Origin: Mycobacterium sp.
Lineage (GTDB): Bacteria > Actinomycetota > Actinomycetes > Mycobacteriales > Mycobacteriaceae
Reading direction: 5' to 3'
Length of the DNA: 58,917 nucleotides
Assembly: GCF_025965855.1 (NCBI RefSeq)
Contig: NZ_JAOPWB010000237.1
Span: 1 to 58,917, forward strand
Of this stretch, positions 8,869 to 18,361 are shown in pieces. Numbering within the stretch: position 1 is the first letter of the stretch; every line of letters starts with the position of its first letter. The translations under genes were made by a program, and so were the position numbers. The notes under the pieces are model-generated. The model worked only from the letters and a program-made list of their open reading frames with translations, had not been told where the DNA came from and did not search any database.

Positions 8869-8951
8869 TGCTTGCCTTTCCGATCGGCCACGACCGCGCC
8901 CAGATGGAGCCCACGCTACACTCCGCCGATGAGCTGCAATGGCGCCGCGAA

Positions 8952-9455
8952 GTGACTACCCGTTCGTTCTCCCGTAGCGAACTGGCCGCCGCCTTCGAGA
9001 AATTCGAGGAAACGGTTGCCCGGGCCGCCGAAACCCGGGATTGGGACGCCTGGGTCGAGCAGTACACGCCCGATGTCGAGTACATCGAGCACGCGGCGGG
9101 AACCATGCACGGCCGCGACGAGGTGCGCGATTGGATCAAGCAAACGATGACGACCTTCCCGGGCAGCCACATGATCGCGTTCCCGACGTTGTGGTCGGTC
9201 ATCGACGAGGCCACCGGGCGGGTCATCCTCGAACTGGACAACCCGATGCGCGACCCCGGCGACGGTAGCGTCATCACCGCGACCAACCTCACGATCATCA
9301 CCTACGCCGGCGACGGCCAGTGGAGCCGTGAAGAAGACATCTACAACCCGTTGCGCTTCCTGAAGGCGGGGATGAAATGGTGCCGCAAGGCGCAGGCGCT
9401 GGGCACCCTCGACGAGGACGCGGCGCGCTGGATGCAGCAATACGGAGGATCGTAA
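8952..9455 (+). CDS. SnoaL-like/NTF2-fold protein (Rv0138-like)
   Basis: A 167-residue protein of the SnoaL/NTF2-like fold: an N-terminal helix ([17 protein letters not shown]), then [18 protein letters not shown] and a beta-sheet with [12 protein letters not shown] and [11 protein letters not shown]. Members are isomerases, cyclases or ligand binders; no activity can be assigned here. The GTG at 8952 gives exactly the length I recall for Rv0138, while in-frame upstream starts at 8904 and 8868 would add residues rich in non-family sequence. The stop abuts the next gene's GTG with no gap, so the two are co-translated. Confidence 0.82.
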   Translation: MTTRSFSRSELAAAFEKFEETVARAAETRDWDAWVEQYTPDVEYIEHAAGTMHGRDEVRDWIKQTMTTFPGSHMIAFPTLWSVIDEATGRVILELDNPMRDPGDGSVITATNLTIITYAGDGQWSREEDIYNPLRFLKAGMKWCRKAQALGTLDEDAARWMQQYGGS

Positions 9456-10499
9456 GTGAGCACGAAACCCAAACTGGTCATCGGCGCCAACGGCTTTCTG
9501 GGTTCGCACGTGACCCGCCAGCTCGTCGCCGGCGGCGCCCAAGTGCGGGCGATGGTGCGCCCGACCGCCAACACCCGCAGCATCGACGACCTGCAGGTCA
9601 CCCGAATTCACGGCGACGTGTTCGATACCGACGCGCTGCGCGAGGCGATGGACGGCGTCGACGACGTCTACTACTGCGTCGTCGACACCCGGGCCTGGCT
9701 GCGCGACCCGTCGCCGTTGTTCCGGACCAACGCGGAGGGGCTGCGCAACGTCCTCGACGTCGCCGTCAAAGACCCGAGCTTGCGCAGGTTCGTCTTCACC
9801 AGCACCTACGCGACGGTGGGCCGGCGACACGGGCACGTGGCGACCGAAGAAGACACCGTCGATCCACGCGGACTGACCCCCTACGTCCAATCCCGGGTCG
9901 AGGCCGAAAATCTGGTGATGCGATACGTGGCCGAGGCGGGGCTACCCGCCGTCGCGATGTGCGTCTCGACGACGTACGGCAGCGGGGACTGGGGAGGCAC
10001 TCCGCATGGCGCCTTCATCGCCGGCGCGGTGTTCGGCAAGCTTCCCTTCCTGATGAACGGCATCCAGCTGGAGGTCGTCGGGGTCGACGACGCCGCCCGG
10101 GCGATGATCCTGGCCGCCGAGCGCGGCCGCATCGGCGAGCGGTACCTGGTCTCCGAGCGGATGATCGCGCTGAATGATGTCGTGCGAATCGCGGCCGACG
10201 AGGCCGGCGTGCCACCGCCGCAACGCACGATCTCGGTGCCGACGCTGTATGCCCTGGCCGCGATGGGCACCCTGAGGGCCCGGCTCACCGGCAAGGACGC
10301 CGAACTCAGCCTCAAGTCGGTGCGCATGATGCGCGCCGAAGCCGAGGTCGATAGCGGCAAGGCGAAGCGGGAACTGGGCTGGCAGCCCCGCCCGGTGGAG
10401 GAATCCATCCGGGAGGCGGCCCGGTTCTGGGCGGCACTGAAGAGCGCGCAGACCGCTCGGAAAGACACGCAGGACAGCACGGCCGCACCGGCCGAATAG
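9456..10499 (+). CDS. NAD(P)-dependent epimerase/dehydratase, extended SDR (Rv0139-like)
   Basis: A 347-residue extended short-chain dehydrogenase. The Rossmann motif GANGFLG lies at about residues 10-16, and FVFTSTYATVG carries the usual Ser/Thr segment. The catalytic-site tyrosine is in TPYVQSRVEAE, where the normal YxxxK is YxxxR, so the lysine that activates the tyrosine is replaced by arginine. Related enzymes act on nucleotide sugars, dihydroflavonols or 3-beta-hydroxysteroids; the substrate here is unknown. It starts with GTG directly after the stop of the SnoaL-like gene. An alanine- and threonine-rich tail follows the catalytic domain. Confidence 0.88.
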   Translation: MSTKPKLVIGANGFLGSHVTRQLVAGGAQVRAMVRPTANTRSIDDLQVTRIHGDVFDTDALREAMDGVDDVYYCVVDTRAWLRDPSPLFRTNAEGLRNVLDVAVKDPSLRRFVFTSTYATVGRRHGHVATEEDTVDPRGLTPYVQSRVEAENLVMRYVAEAGLPAVAMCVSTTYGSGDWGGTPHGAFIAGAVFGKLPFLMNGIQLEVVGVDDAARAMILAAERGRIGERYLVSERMIALNDVVRIAADEAGVPPPQRTISVPTLYALAAMGTLRARLTGKDAELSLKSVRMMRAEAEVDSGKAKRELGWQPRPVEESIREAARFWAALKSAQTARKDTQDSTAAPAE

Positions 10500-10509
10500 G
10501 CTCGGCCCG

Positions 10510-10683
10510 GTGGAACACATTCCGGTCGACCTCCACGGGCCCCCGCAGACCATGCTGCCAATTTCTTGCCGTGCAGCCTCGAGCGGCTGCCGCGCGCCAG
10601 CGAGCGATGAGCGGGTCATCTCGCTGGTTCCCGCCCCGGCCGACATGGTGCAATACCACCGCTACGCATTCGGGCCGGCCTGA
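10510..10683 (+). pseudogene. Stub of an LCM-type SAM methyltransferase
   Basis: A 57-codon open frame starting at GTG. Its first 16 residues (VEHIPVDLHGPPQTML) look like the N-terminus of mycobacterial leucine-carboxylmethyltransferase-type SAM methyltransferases, which are about 270-310 residues, and its last segment (VQYHRYAFGPA) resembles a C-terminus. All SAM-binding motifs are missing. I read it as a gene with a large internal deletion. Recognition is from memory of family sequences and needs alignment. It is distinct from the three intact methyltransferases at 16446-19306. Confidence 0.5.
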
Positions 10684-10746
10684 TCGGGAAGTGTTGAGCG
10701 CGGGCCGGCGTTACACCCAGCATCCGCGTCTGAGGAGGTATCGACC

Positions 10747-11127
10747 ATGGCCCACCGGCAAGTCCTGGAACCGAGCGCCGGGCACCCGATCACCATCGAG
10801 CCGACGAAGGGACGGGTGCAGGTCCGTGTCAACGGCGAGCTCGTCGCGGACACGACCGCGGCACTGGAGTTGCGCGAGGCGACTTTACCTGCGGTGCAAT
10901 ACATTCCGACAGGCGACGTGATCTCCGACCGGCTGACCCGCACCGACACCAGCACCTACTGCCCGTTCAAGGGTGACGCCAGCTACTACAGCGTGACCAC
11001 CTCGGCCGGCGAGACCGTCGACGATGTGATCTGGACGTACGAGCAGCCCTACCCGGCCGTTGCGGCGATCGCCGGGCACGTCGCGTTCTACCCCAACAAG
11101 GCGGACATCAGCGTCTCGGCTCGGTAG
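10747..11127 (+). CDS. DUF427 domain protein (Rv0140-like)
   Basis: A 126-residue single-domain DUF427 protein, the same length I recall for Rv0140. The family pattern is clear: RVQVRVNGELVADT near the start, YCPFKGDASYYSV in the middle, and VIWTYEQPYPAV followed by GHVAFYPNKADI. Function is unknown; the fold is a small beta barrel, sometimes next to oxidoreductases. GAGGAGG lies upstream of the ATG, one of the best ribosome sites in the window. It follows the methyltransferase stub and is convergent with the SnoaL-like gene four bases away. Confidence 0.92.
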   Translation: MAHRQVLEPSAGHPITIEPTKGRVQVRVNGELVADTTAALELREATLPAVQYIPTGDVISDRLTRTDTSTYCPFKGDASYYSVTTSAGETVDDVIWTYEQPYPAVAAIAGHVAFYPNKADISVSAR

Positions 11128-11131
11128 GGGC

Positions 11132-11533
11132 TTAGCCCCCACTGGGTGAATGGGGCAGCGCCCGGGCCTGCGCGCGGGTGTCACTGTATTCGCGCATCGA
11201 GACGATCTGCCCGTCGCGGGTCTCGAAGATGCACACGAAGGGGCTGTCGTATTCGACGCCGTCGGTGGTTGTGCCGGATGCGTTGGCTTCCACCACCACC
11301 GTGTCGCCCTCCGTGAAGCAGCGGCGCAGATCGACGTTGAGCTCCAAGGTCTGTTTGCGCCAATCGATCGAGTGCCGCAACGTTGCCTTGTCGAAGGATA
11401 TGCGGGTGAAAAGGCTCCAGTACGTGAAGTCGTCGCTCAGCAACGCGAAGCCCTCATCTAAGTCGCCGCCCTCGCTCAAGCTCTGCAAGAACATCCAGGC
11501 GAGCTCTGTGTGCGGGCCATCGAATGGCGTCAT
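11132..11533 (-). CDS. SnoaL-like/NTF2-fold protein (Rv0141c-like)
   Basis: A 133-residue protein of the SnoaL/NTF2-like fold: LAWMFLQSLSEGGDLDEGFALLSDDFTYW, then VVVEANASGTTTDGVEYD and VCIFETRDGQIVSMREYSDT, the classic final strand of polyketide-cyclase-like proteins. The substrate is unknown. The ATG at 11531-11533 is preferred; an in-frame TTG at 11572 would add 13 residues of cysteine-rich sequence without family character. Convergent with the DUF427 gene and divergent from the glycosylase gene. Position and length match Rv0141c. Confidence 0.8.
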   Translation of the reverse strand: MTPFDGPHTELAWMFLQSLSEGGDLDEGFALLSDDFTYWSLFTRISFDKATLRHSIDWRKQTLELNVDLRRCFTEGDTVVVEANASGTTTDGVEYDSPFVCIFETRDGQIVSMREYSDTRAQARALPHSPSGG

Positions 11534-11625
11534 CACAACGCAATAGTGTCTTGGGGAACAGTTAACGGTCAATCGGCACGGCCCGTAGAGCTGGCTGTGA
11601 CTTGTCGGGAATGAAGAGTTAGTTG

Positions 11626-12537
11626 GTGAAGAGCGCGCGAACTGTCACGTTCCCCGGGGCGGCCAGCTTCGGGCATACGTTGGCGCCCTTGCGCAGGGGC
11701 CCTCGGGATCCGTGCTTCCGGGTCCCTGGTGACGGCACCATCTGGCGAACCAGCCTGCTGCCCAGTGGGCCCGTCACGGCGCGGATCGACCGCGCGGCCG
11801 CCAACGCGGCCCATTGCGTGGCTTGGGGCGGCGGCGCGCAGGAGTTCATCGAGATGCTGCCCGCGATGCTGGGCGCCGACGACGACGCTTCGGACTTCGA
11901 ACCGCTCGACCCGATCGTTGCCGCCGCCCACCGACGCGTGCCGCACCTGCGGCTGGGCCGAACCGGACGGGTACTGGAAGCCCTGATCCCGGCGATCATC
12001 GAGCAGCGGGTGCCCGGCGCCGACGCGTTTCGGTCATGGCGTGTATTGGTGTCCAAGCACGGGACGCCCGCGCCCGGGCCGGCGCCGGCCGGGATGCGGA
12101 TACCGCCGTCGGCCGAGGCGTGGCGGCACATCCCGTCGTGGGAGTTTCATCGCGCCAACGTCGACCCGAGACGGGCGCAGACCGTGGTGACTTGTGCGCG
12201 ACGGGCGGCCTCGCTGGAACGGCTGGTATCACGGCCGGTGGAACAGGCCCGCCAGGCGTTGACGTCCCTGCCGGGAGTGGGTGAGTGGACCGCCGCCGAA
12301 ACCGCGCAGCGCGCATTCGGTGACGCCGACGCCGTGTCGGTGGGCGACTACCACATCCCGAAGATGATCGGCTGGACGCTGCTGGGCCGCCCCGTCGACG
12401 ACGCGGTGATGCTCGAACTACTCGAACCGATGCGACCGCACCGCCACCGGGTGGTTCGGTTGCTCGAGGCCAGCGGGCTGGCATACGAACCGCGGCGCGG
12501 CGCCCGGCTACCGGTGCAGCAAATCCACACACTCTGA
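11626..12537 (+). CDS. DNA-3-methyladenine glycosylase-like HhH-GPD protein (Rv0142-like)
   Basis: About 303 residues. The C-terminal half has a helix-hairpin-helix motif (LPGVGEWTAAE) followed by the GPD-type catalytic aspartate in SVGDYHIPKMIG, typical of AlkA-like glycosylases that excise alkylated purines. The N-terminal part resembles the AlkA-like beta domain (WGGGAQEFIEMLPAMLGADDD). Starts are weak: GTG at 11626 or TTG at 11623, both without a clear ribosome site. Position matches Rv0142. An alternative reading is a non-catalytic HhH protein, but the Asp is present. Confidence 0.85.
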   Translation: MKSARTVTFPGAASFGHTLAPLRRGPRDPCFRVPGDGTIWRTSLLPSGPVTARIDRAAANAAHCVAWGGGAQEFIEMLPAMLGADDDASDFEPLDPIVAAAHRRVPHLRLGRTGRVLEALIPAIIEQRVPGADAFRSWRVLVSKHGTPAPGPAPAGMRIPPSAEAWRHIPSWEFHRANVDPRRAQTVVTCARRAASLERLVSRPVEQARQALTSLPGVGEWTAAETAQRAFGDADAVSVGDYHIPKMIGWTLLGRPVDDAVMLELLEPMRPHRHRVVRLLEASGLAYEPRRGARLPVQQIHTL

Positions 12538-12543
12538 CCTGTC

Positions 12544-12570
12544 GTGTTTTCCAGGTTGGCCATCGGGTAC
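12544..12570 (+). promoter_or_regulatory. Possible SigF-type promoter of dps
   Basis: GTGTT (12544-12548), 16 bp, then GGGTAC (12565-12570) resembles the mycobacterial SigF pattern GGTTT-N15-17-GGGTAT. It lies 55-81 bp upstream of the Dps start. Dps1 of M. smegmatis is known to be under stress sigma factors, so the match is plausible, but the -35 is poor. Confidence 0.35.
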
Positions 12571-12624
12571 CCAGCAAGGCAATTACCGTGTGCGAACCGC
12601 AGAGAAGGAAGCCAGGAAAAAGCA

Positions 12625-13173
12625 ATGACTCAGTTCACCATTCCGGGATTGACCGACAAGCAGGCGGCGCGGCTCACCGAACTGCTGCAACGGCAACTGA
12701 GCACCTACAACGATCTTCATCTCACGTTGAAGCACATCCACTGGAACGTGGTGGGTCCGAACTTCATCGGTGTGCACGAGATGATCGATCCGCAGGTGGA
12801 AGCGGTGCGTGACTTTGCCGACGACGTCGCCGAACGCATTGCGGCGCTTGGTGCTTCGCCGCAGGGTACGCCGGGCGCGATCATCAAGGATCGTTCCTGG
12901 GACGACTATTCCGTCGGCCGGGACACGGTCCAGGCGCATCTGGCCGCGCTGGATCTGGTCTACAACGGCGTCATCGAGGACATCCGCCAATCCATCGACG
13001 AGACAGACCAACTCGACCAGGTGACCCAGGACCTGTTGATCGGGCAGGCGGGTCGACTGGAGAAGTTCCAATGGTTCGTCCGGGCGCACCTGGAAAGCGC
13101 CGGGGGCAAGCTGACCCACGAGGGCAAGAGCACCGAAAAGGCCGCCGCGAGCACCGCTCGCCGCAAGTCCTAG
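12625..13173 (+). CDS. dps: Dps-family ferritin-like DNA-protection protein
   Basis: A 182-residue Dps protein very like M. smegmatis Dps1. The ferroxidase ligands lie in LKHIHWNVVGPNF, GVHEMIDPQVE and FADDVAERIAA, and the chain ends in a lysine- and arginine-rich tail (TARRKS) of the kind that binds DNA. It forms a dodecamer that oxidises and stores iron and coats the nucleoid in starvation or oxidative stress. M. tuberculosis has no gene at this place, as far as I recall. The ATG at 12625 gives the family N-terminus (MTQFTIPGLTDKQ). Its stop overlaps the stop of the CLC gene in the shared sequence CTAG. Confidence 0.93.
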   Translation: MTQFTIPGLTDKQAARLTELLQRQLSTYNDLHLTLKHIHWNVVGPNFIGVHEMIDPQVEAVRDFADDVAERIAALGASPQGTPGAIIKDRSWDDYSVGRDTVQAHLAALDLVYNGVIEDIRQSIDETDQLDQVTQDLLIGQAGRLEKFQWFVRAHLESAGGKLTHEGKSTEKAAASTARRKS

Positions 13174-14636
13174 CTATTGGGGGGCAGTTCACCGTCGGCG
13201 ACCGCTGCGGCTTGGCGCGTGCGCTCGGCCTCGGCGGTCTCCCGGGTCAGCCGCTGCGCCTCGTAGATCGTGACGTTGGTGCGCGACAGCACCAACGCCG
13301 CTATCCCGACGGCCAGGATCGCGCCCGGCACCACCGAAAACGAGCCGGTCATCTCCGCGACCATGATCATGATCGCCAGCGGGGCGCGGGCGACGCTGCC
13401 GAAGCAAGCCATCATCCCGACCACGACGAAGATCCCGGGCTCGTGCGGCACCCCGGGCACGCCCGACAGCTCGCCCAGCCGCCATACGGCGGCTCCCACG
13501 AAGGCGCCGATCACGATCCCCGGGCCGAACAGCCCGCCGGATCCGCCGGTGCCGATCGACAGCGACGTGGCGACGATCTTGGCGATCGGCAGGACGAGGA
13601 CGATCCACAACGGGATCGCCATCAGCGATGTGCGGTCGGCCGCCAGCTGCGCCCAGCCATAGCCGCTACTCAGGATCTGGGGGATCAGCAGCCCCAGCAG
13701 GCCGACGAGGAGTCCGCCCAACGCCGGCTTGAGCACTGGCCCGCCGGGCAGCCGGTAGGTGAGCCGCACCGAGGCGTGGAAGGTCCGGGCATACAGATAG
13801 CCGACCGACGCCGCGACCAAACCGATCACCACGAACCACAGCAGGGGCCAGGCCTTCTCGAACCGGTACTCGGCGTCGATATAGCCGAACAGCGGATCGA
13901 AGCCCAGGAAAGCCCCGAGCACCGCGTATGCCGTCCCCGAGGTGATGAAACCGGGCAACAGGCTGCGATAGTCGAAGTCGTCGCGGTAGGGGATCGAAGC
14001 GGCCAGCACCGCCCCGCCCAGGGGCGCGGCGAAGATCGCGCCGATGCCGGCTCCGATACCCAGCGCCACCGCGGTCCGGCCGTCCTCGTCGGACAGGTTC
14101 AGCCGCCGGGTGAGCAAGGAGCAGAAGCCGGCGGAGATTTGCGCTGTCGGGCCTTCGCGTCCGGCCGAGCCGCCCGATCCGATGGTCAGCGCGCTGGCCA
14201 CCATCTTGACCAGCACCGCCCGGAAGCGGATGGCGCGGGGATCGGAATGTACCGCCTCGATGGCTTCGTCGGTGCCGTGGCCGGTGGCCTCCGGGGCCAG
14301 CTTCGTCACGACCAACGCGGACAGCAACGCTCCGCCCGTCGTCACCAACGGGATCGCCCACGCCCGGTTAAAGCCCGCCGACCCGTGGCTGCCGCCCTCC
14401 CCGACGGGCGTCGGGGTGTGGTAGTCCGCGAGGTAGCCGAGCAGGAACTCGGTGGTGTACTTCAGCGCCAGATAGAAGACGACCGCTCCCAGGCCGGCGA
14501 TGACGCCGATCGTGACACCCAGCAGCAGCCACTTCTGCAGGTAGCCCGACTTGCGGATCGATGCCCCGAAGCGGCCGCCGGCGGCGCGGGCCGGGGCCTC
14601 CGCGGGATGGGGTTCGTCGTCCGCCGGTTCGCTCAC
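13170..14636 (-). CDS. CLC-family chloride channel/transporter (Rv0143c-like)
   Basis: A 488-residue integral membrane CLC protein with about ten or more hydrophobic helices. The selectivity motifs are GSGGSAGREGPT (with the gating glutamate in REGP) and GTGGSGGLFGPGIVIGA. At the place where E. coli CLC has its inner proton glutamate (NAPLAGILFIIEEM), this protein reads AAPLGGAVLAAS, without a glutamate. That could mean a channel or an exchanger with another proton route. The GTG at 14634-14636 (VSEPADDEPHP) gives a length near that recalled for Rv0143c (492); the longer open frame runs into the pirin promoter. Confidence 0.9.
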   Translation of the reverse strand: MSEPADDEPHPAEAPARAAGGRFGASIRKSGYLQKWLLLGVTIGVIAGLGAVVFYLALKYTTEFLLGYLADYHTPTPVGEGGSHGSAGFNRAWAIPLVTTGGALLSALVVTKLAPEATGHGTDEAIEAVHSDPRAIRFRAVLVKMVASALTIGSGGSAGREGPTAQISAGFCSLLTRRLNLSDEDGRTAVALGIGAGIGAIFAAPLGGAVLAASIPYRDDFDYRSLLPGFITSGTAYAVLGAFLGFDPLFGYIDAEYRFEKAWPLLWFVVIGLVAASVGYLYARTFHASVRLTYRLPGGPVLKPALGGLLVGLLGLLIPQILSSGYGWAQLAADRTSLMAIPLWIVLVLPIAKIVATSLSIGTGGSGGLFGPGIVIGAFVGAAVWRLGELSGVPGVPHEPGIFVVVGMMACFGSVARAPLAIMIMVAEMTGSFSVVPGAILAVGIAALVLSRTNVTIYEAQRLTRETAEAERTRQAAAVADGELPPNS

Positions 14637-14703
14637 GGCGCGCGCCTGACCCCAAGCATCAAGCCATCTTATGCAGCACCACCGGGCGCACGCTCGGGAA
14701 TAT

Positions 14704-14719
14704 CCGGACCACAGTCCGG
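14704..14719. promoter_or_regulatory. Palindromic operator before pirin, CCGGAC-caca-GTCCGG
   Basis: A perfect 6-bp inverted repeat around 4 bp (14704-14719) lies 43 bp before the pirin start. A -10-like TATACG follows at 14721-14726, so a bound protein would block RNA polymerase. The TetR gene immediately behind pirin is the obvious candidate regulator. Confidence 0.6.
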
Positions 14720-14761
14720 TTATACGGGTATTCGCTACCGAGGACGTAAGAGGAGACAAAG

Positions 14762-15727
14762 ATGCCTGCTGTAACCGCAGACACGCTGACGCTGCCACGC
14801 GTCGGCGCCGCCGGTCCGGCCGAGACCGAACGGCCGGTCCGATCGATCACCACCGGCCCGCGAGGCCACGAGGGCGAGGGTTTTCCGGTGGTCCGCGCGT
14901 TCGCCGGGGTCAGCACCGCCGCCCTGGATCCCTTCGTGCATATGGACCAGATGGGCGAGGTGGAGTACCAGCCTGGTGAGCCCAGAGGCACCGATTGGCA
15001 CCCGCACCGCGGGTTCGAAACCGTCACGTACATGATCGACGGAAGATTCGCGCACCAGGATTCGCACGGCGGCGGCGGCCTGATCGCCGATGGCGCGACG
15101 CAATGGATGACGGCGGGTTCGGGCATCCTGCACATCGAGACGCCGCCGGCCGAGCTGGTGGAAAGCGGCGGCGTCTTCCACGGCATCCAGCTGTGGGTGA
15201 ATTTGCCGAAGAGGGACAAATTGGCGGCACCCCGGTATCAGGCCATCGAGGGCGGGGACGCCAAATTGCTCGCGTCGGACGATGGTGGAGCCCTGCTCCG
15301 CATCATCGCCGGCGAGATCGACGGTCACCGTGGCCCGGGTATCACCCACACCCCAATCACCTTGGCGCACGCGACGATTGAACACGGGGCGCGGCTCAAC
15401 ATTCCGTGGCGGCGCGATTTCAACGCGCTGGTATACGTGCTGTCCGGGAGCGGATATGTCGGTCCCGTCTCCCATCCGATTCGCTCAGGGCAATTGGCCC
15501 TGCTCGGACCGGGCGACCGGATAACCGTGGGGGCCCATCAGGAGGCAATTGACGTGCTGCTGCTGGGCGGGCAGCCGATCCGCGAACCGGTATTCCACTA
15601 TGGGCCTTTCGTGATGAACACTCGCGCGGAATTGGTCGAGGCGCTAGAGGACTACCAAGCCGGAAAATTTGGCAGCATTCCGCCAAATGCGCTAATGCCG
15701 CACCACGGCGGTGGCACAATTCAGTAA
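14762..15727 (+). CDS. Pirin-family cupin protein
   Basis: A 321-residue bicupin of the pirin family. The metal site HPHRGFETVTY gives His80 and His82, and GILHIE gives His124 and Glu126, the same 2+1+1 pattern as the iron ligands of human pirin. Bacterial pirins include quercetinases and redox-linked regulators; activity here is not known. It has a GAGGAG ribosome site. Its stop overlaps the start of the TetR gene by one base (TAATG), and a palindrome lies in its promoter, so it forms a self-regulated two-gene unit. Confidence 0.88.
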   Translation: MPAVTADTLTLPRVGAAGPAETERPVRSITTGPRGHEGEGFPVVRAFAGVSTAALDPFVHMDQMGEVEYQPGEPRGTDWHPHRGFETVTYMIDGRFAHQDSHGGGGLIADGATQWMTAGSGILHIETPPAELVESGGVFHGIQLWVNLPKRDKLAAPRYQAIEGGDAKLLASDDGGALLRIIAGEIDGHRGPGITHTPITLAHATIEHGARLNIPWRRDFNALVYVLSGSGYVGPVSHPIRSGQLALLGPGDRITVGAHQEAIDVLLLGGQPIREPVFHYGPFVMNTRAELVEALEDYQAGKFGSIPPNALMPHHGGGTIQ

Positions 15728-16362
15728 TGTCGCCAACGGCGAGTCGCCGGCCGGGACGTCCGCCCGCCGCCAAGGCAGACGAGACGCGCCAACGGATTAT
15801 GCAGGCGGCTCGTCTGGTATTTAGCGAACGTGGTTACGACGGCGCGACGTTCCAGGCGATCGCGGCCCGCGCCGACCTGACTCGACCGGCGATCAACCAT
15901 TACTTTTCCACCAAGCGGCTGCTGTATCGGGAGGTATTGCAGCAGACAAACGCTCTCGTCATCGGGACCGGCATTCGAGAAGCGAAGCGCGAGACCACGC
16001 TGACCGGGCGGCTGACGGCATTCATTACCGCCGCGGTGCGTGCCAATTCCGACAATCCCGCAGTGTCGGCGTTTCTGATTAGCGCCGTGCTGGAATCGCA
16101 ACGGCATCCCGAATTAAGCCCCGCCGAAAACGATTCGGTGAAAATGGGCCGCGATTTTTTGATGTGGACGGTCAACGAGGCGATCGAGCACCGCGAAGTC
16201 GCGACCGATATCGACCCCGCCGCATTGGTCGAGACGCTGCTCATCCTGCTCTGCGGTGTGGGGTTCTATGCCGGCTATGTCAGCAGTTACGAGGAATTGC
16301 TGGCCGTCAGCGACGTGCTGCGGCGACTGCTGGAAGGCGCTCTCTGGCGCCCCGAGGTCTGA
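15727..16362 (+). CDS. TetR-family regulator, coupled to pirin
   Basis: A 211-residue TetR protein. A basic N-terminal arm (SRRPGRPPAAK) precedes the helix-turn-helix at about residues 15-62 (IAARADLTRPAINHYFSTK), and a helical ligand domain follows. The ATG overlaps the pirin stop codon, so it is translationally coupled. It probably binds the palindrome at 14704-14719 and controls pirin and itself; it may also act on the methyltransferase genes 84 bp downstream. Position resembles Rv0144, but this protein is shorter than the 280 residues I recall for that gene, so orthology is uncertain. Confidence 0.88.
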   Translation: MSPTASRRPGRPPAAKADETRQRIMQAARLVFSERGYDGATFQAIAARADLTRPAINHYFSTKRLLYREVLQQTNALVIGTGIREAKRETTLTGRLTAFITAAVRANSDNPAVSAFLISAVLESQRHPELSPAENDSVKMGRDFLMWTVNEAIEHREVATDIDPAALVETLLILLCGVGFYAGYVSSYEELLAVSDVLRRLLEGALWRPEV

Positions 16363-16412
16363 CCGGCTCGGCGCCGCGCCGGGCGCAGTGAAGTTGCGCA
16401 CAAAGCGTATAG

Positions 16413-16434
16413 GCTAACTAACTTACTCGGTAGC
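16413..16434. promoter_or_regulatory. Imperfect inverted repeat before methyltransferase genes
   Basis: GCTAAC (16413-16418) and GGTAGC (16429-16434) are inverted copies at five of six positions and lie 12 bp before the first methyltransferase start. The size fits a TetR operator and the neighbouring upstream gene is TetR. The tract is AT-rich for this genome. Evidence is weak. Confidence 0.3.
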
Positions 16435-16445
16435 ATGGTCGGGAC

Positions 16446-18361
<1,916 letters not shown>

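Noticed and set aside
11814..12284. Arginine-rich frame inside the glycosylase gene
   Set aside because: Shadow frame with the typical Arg/Pro/Ala bias; the HhH-GPD frame is real.
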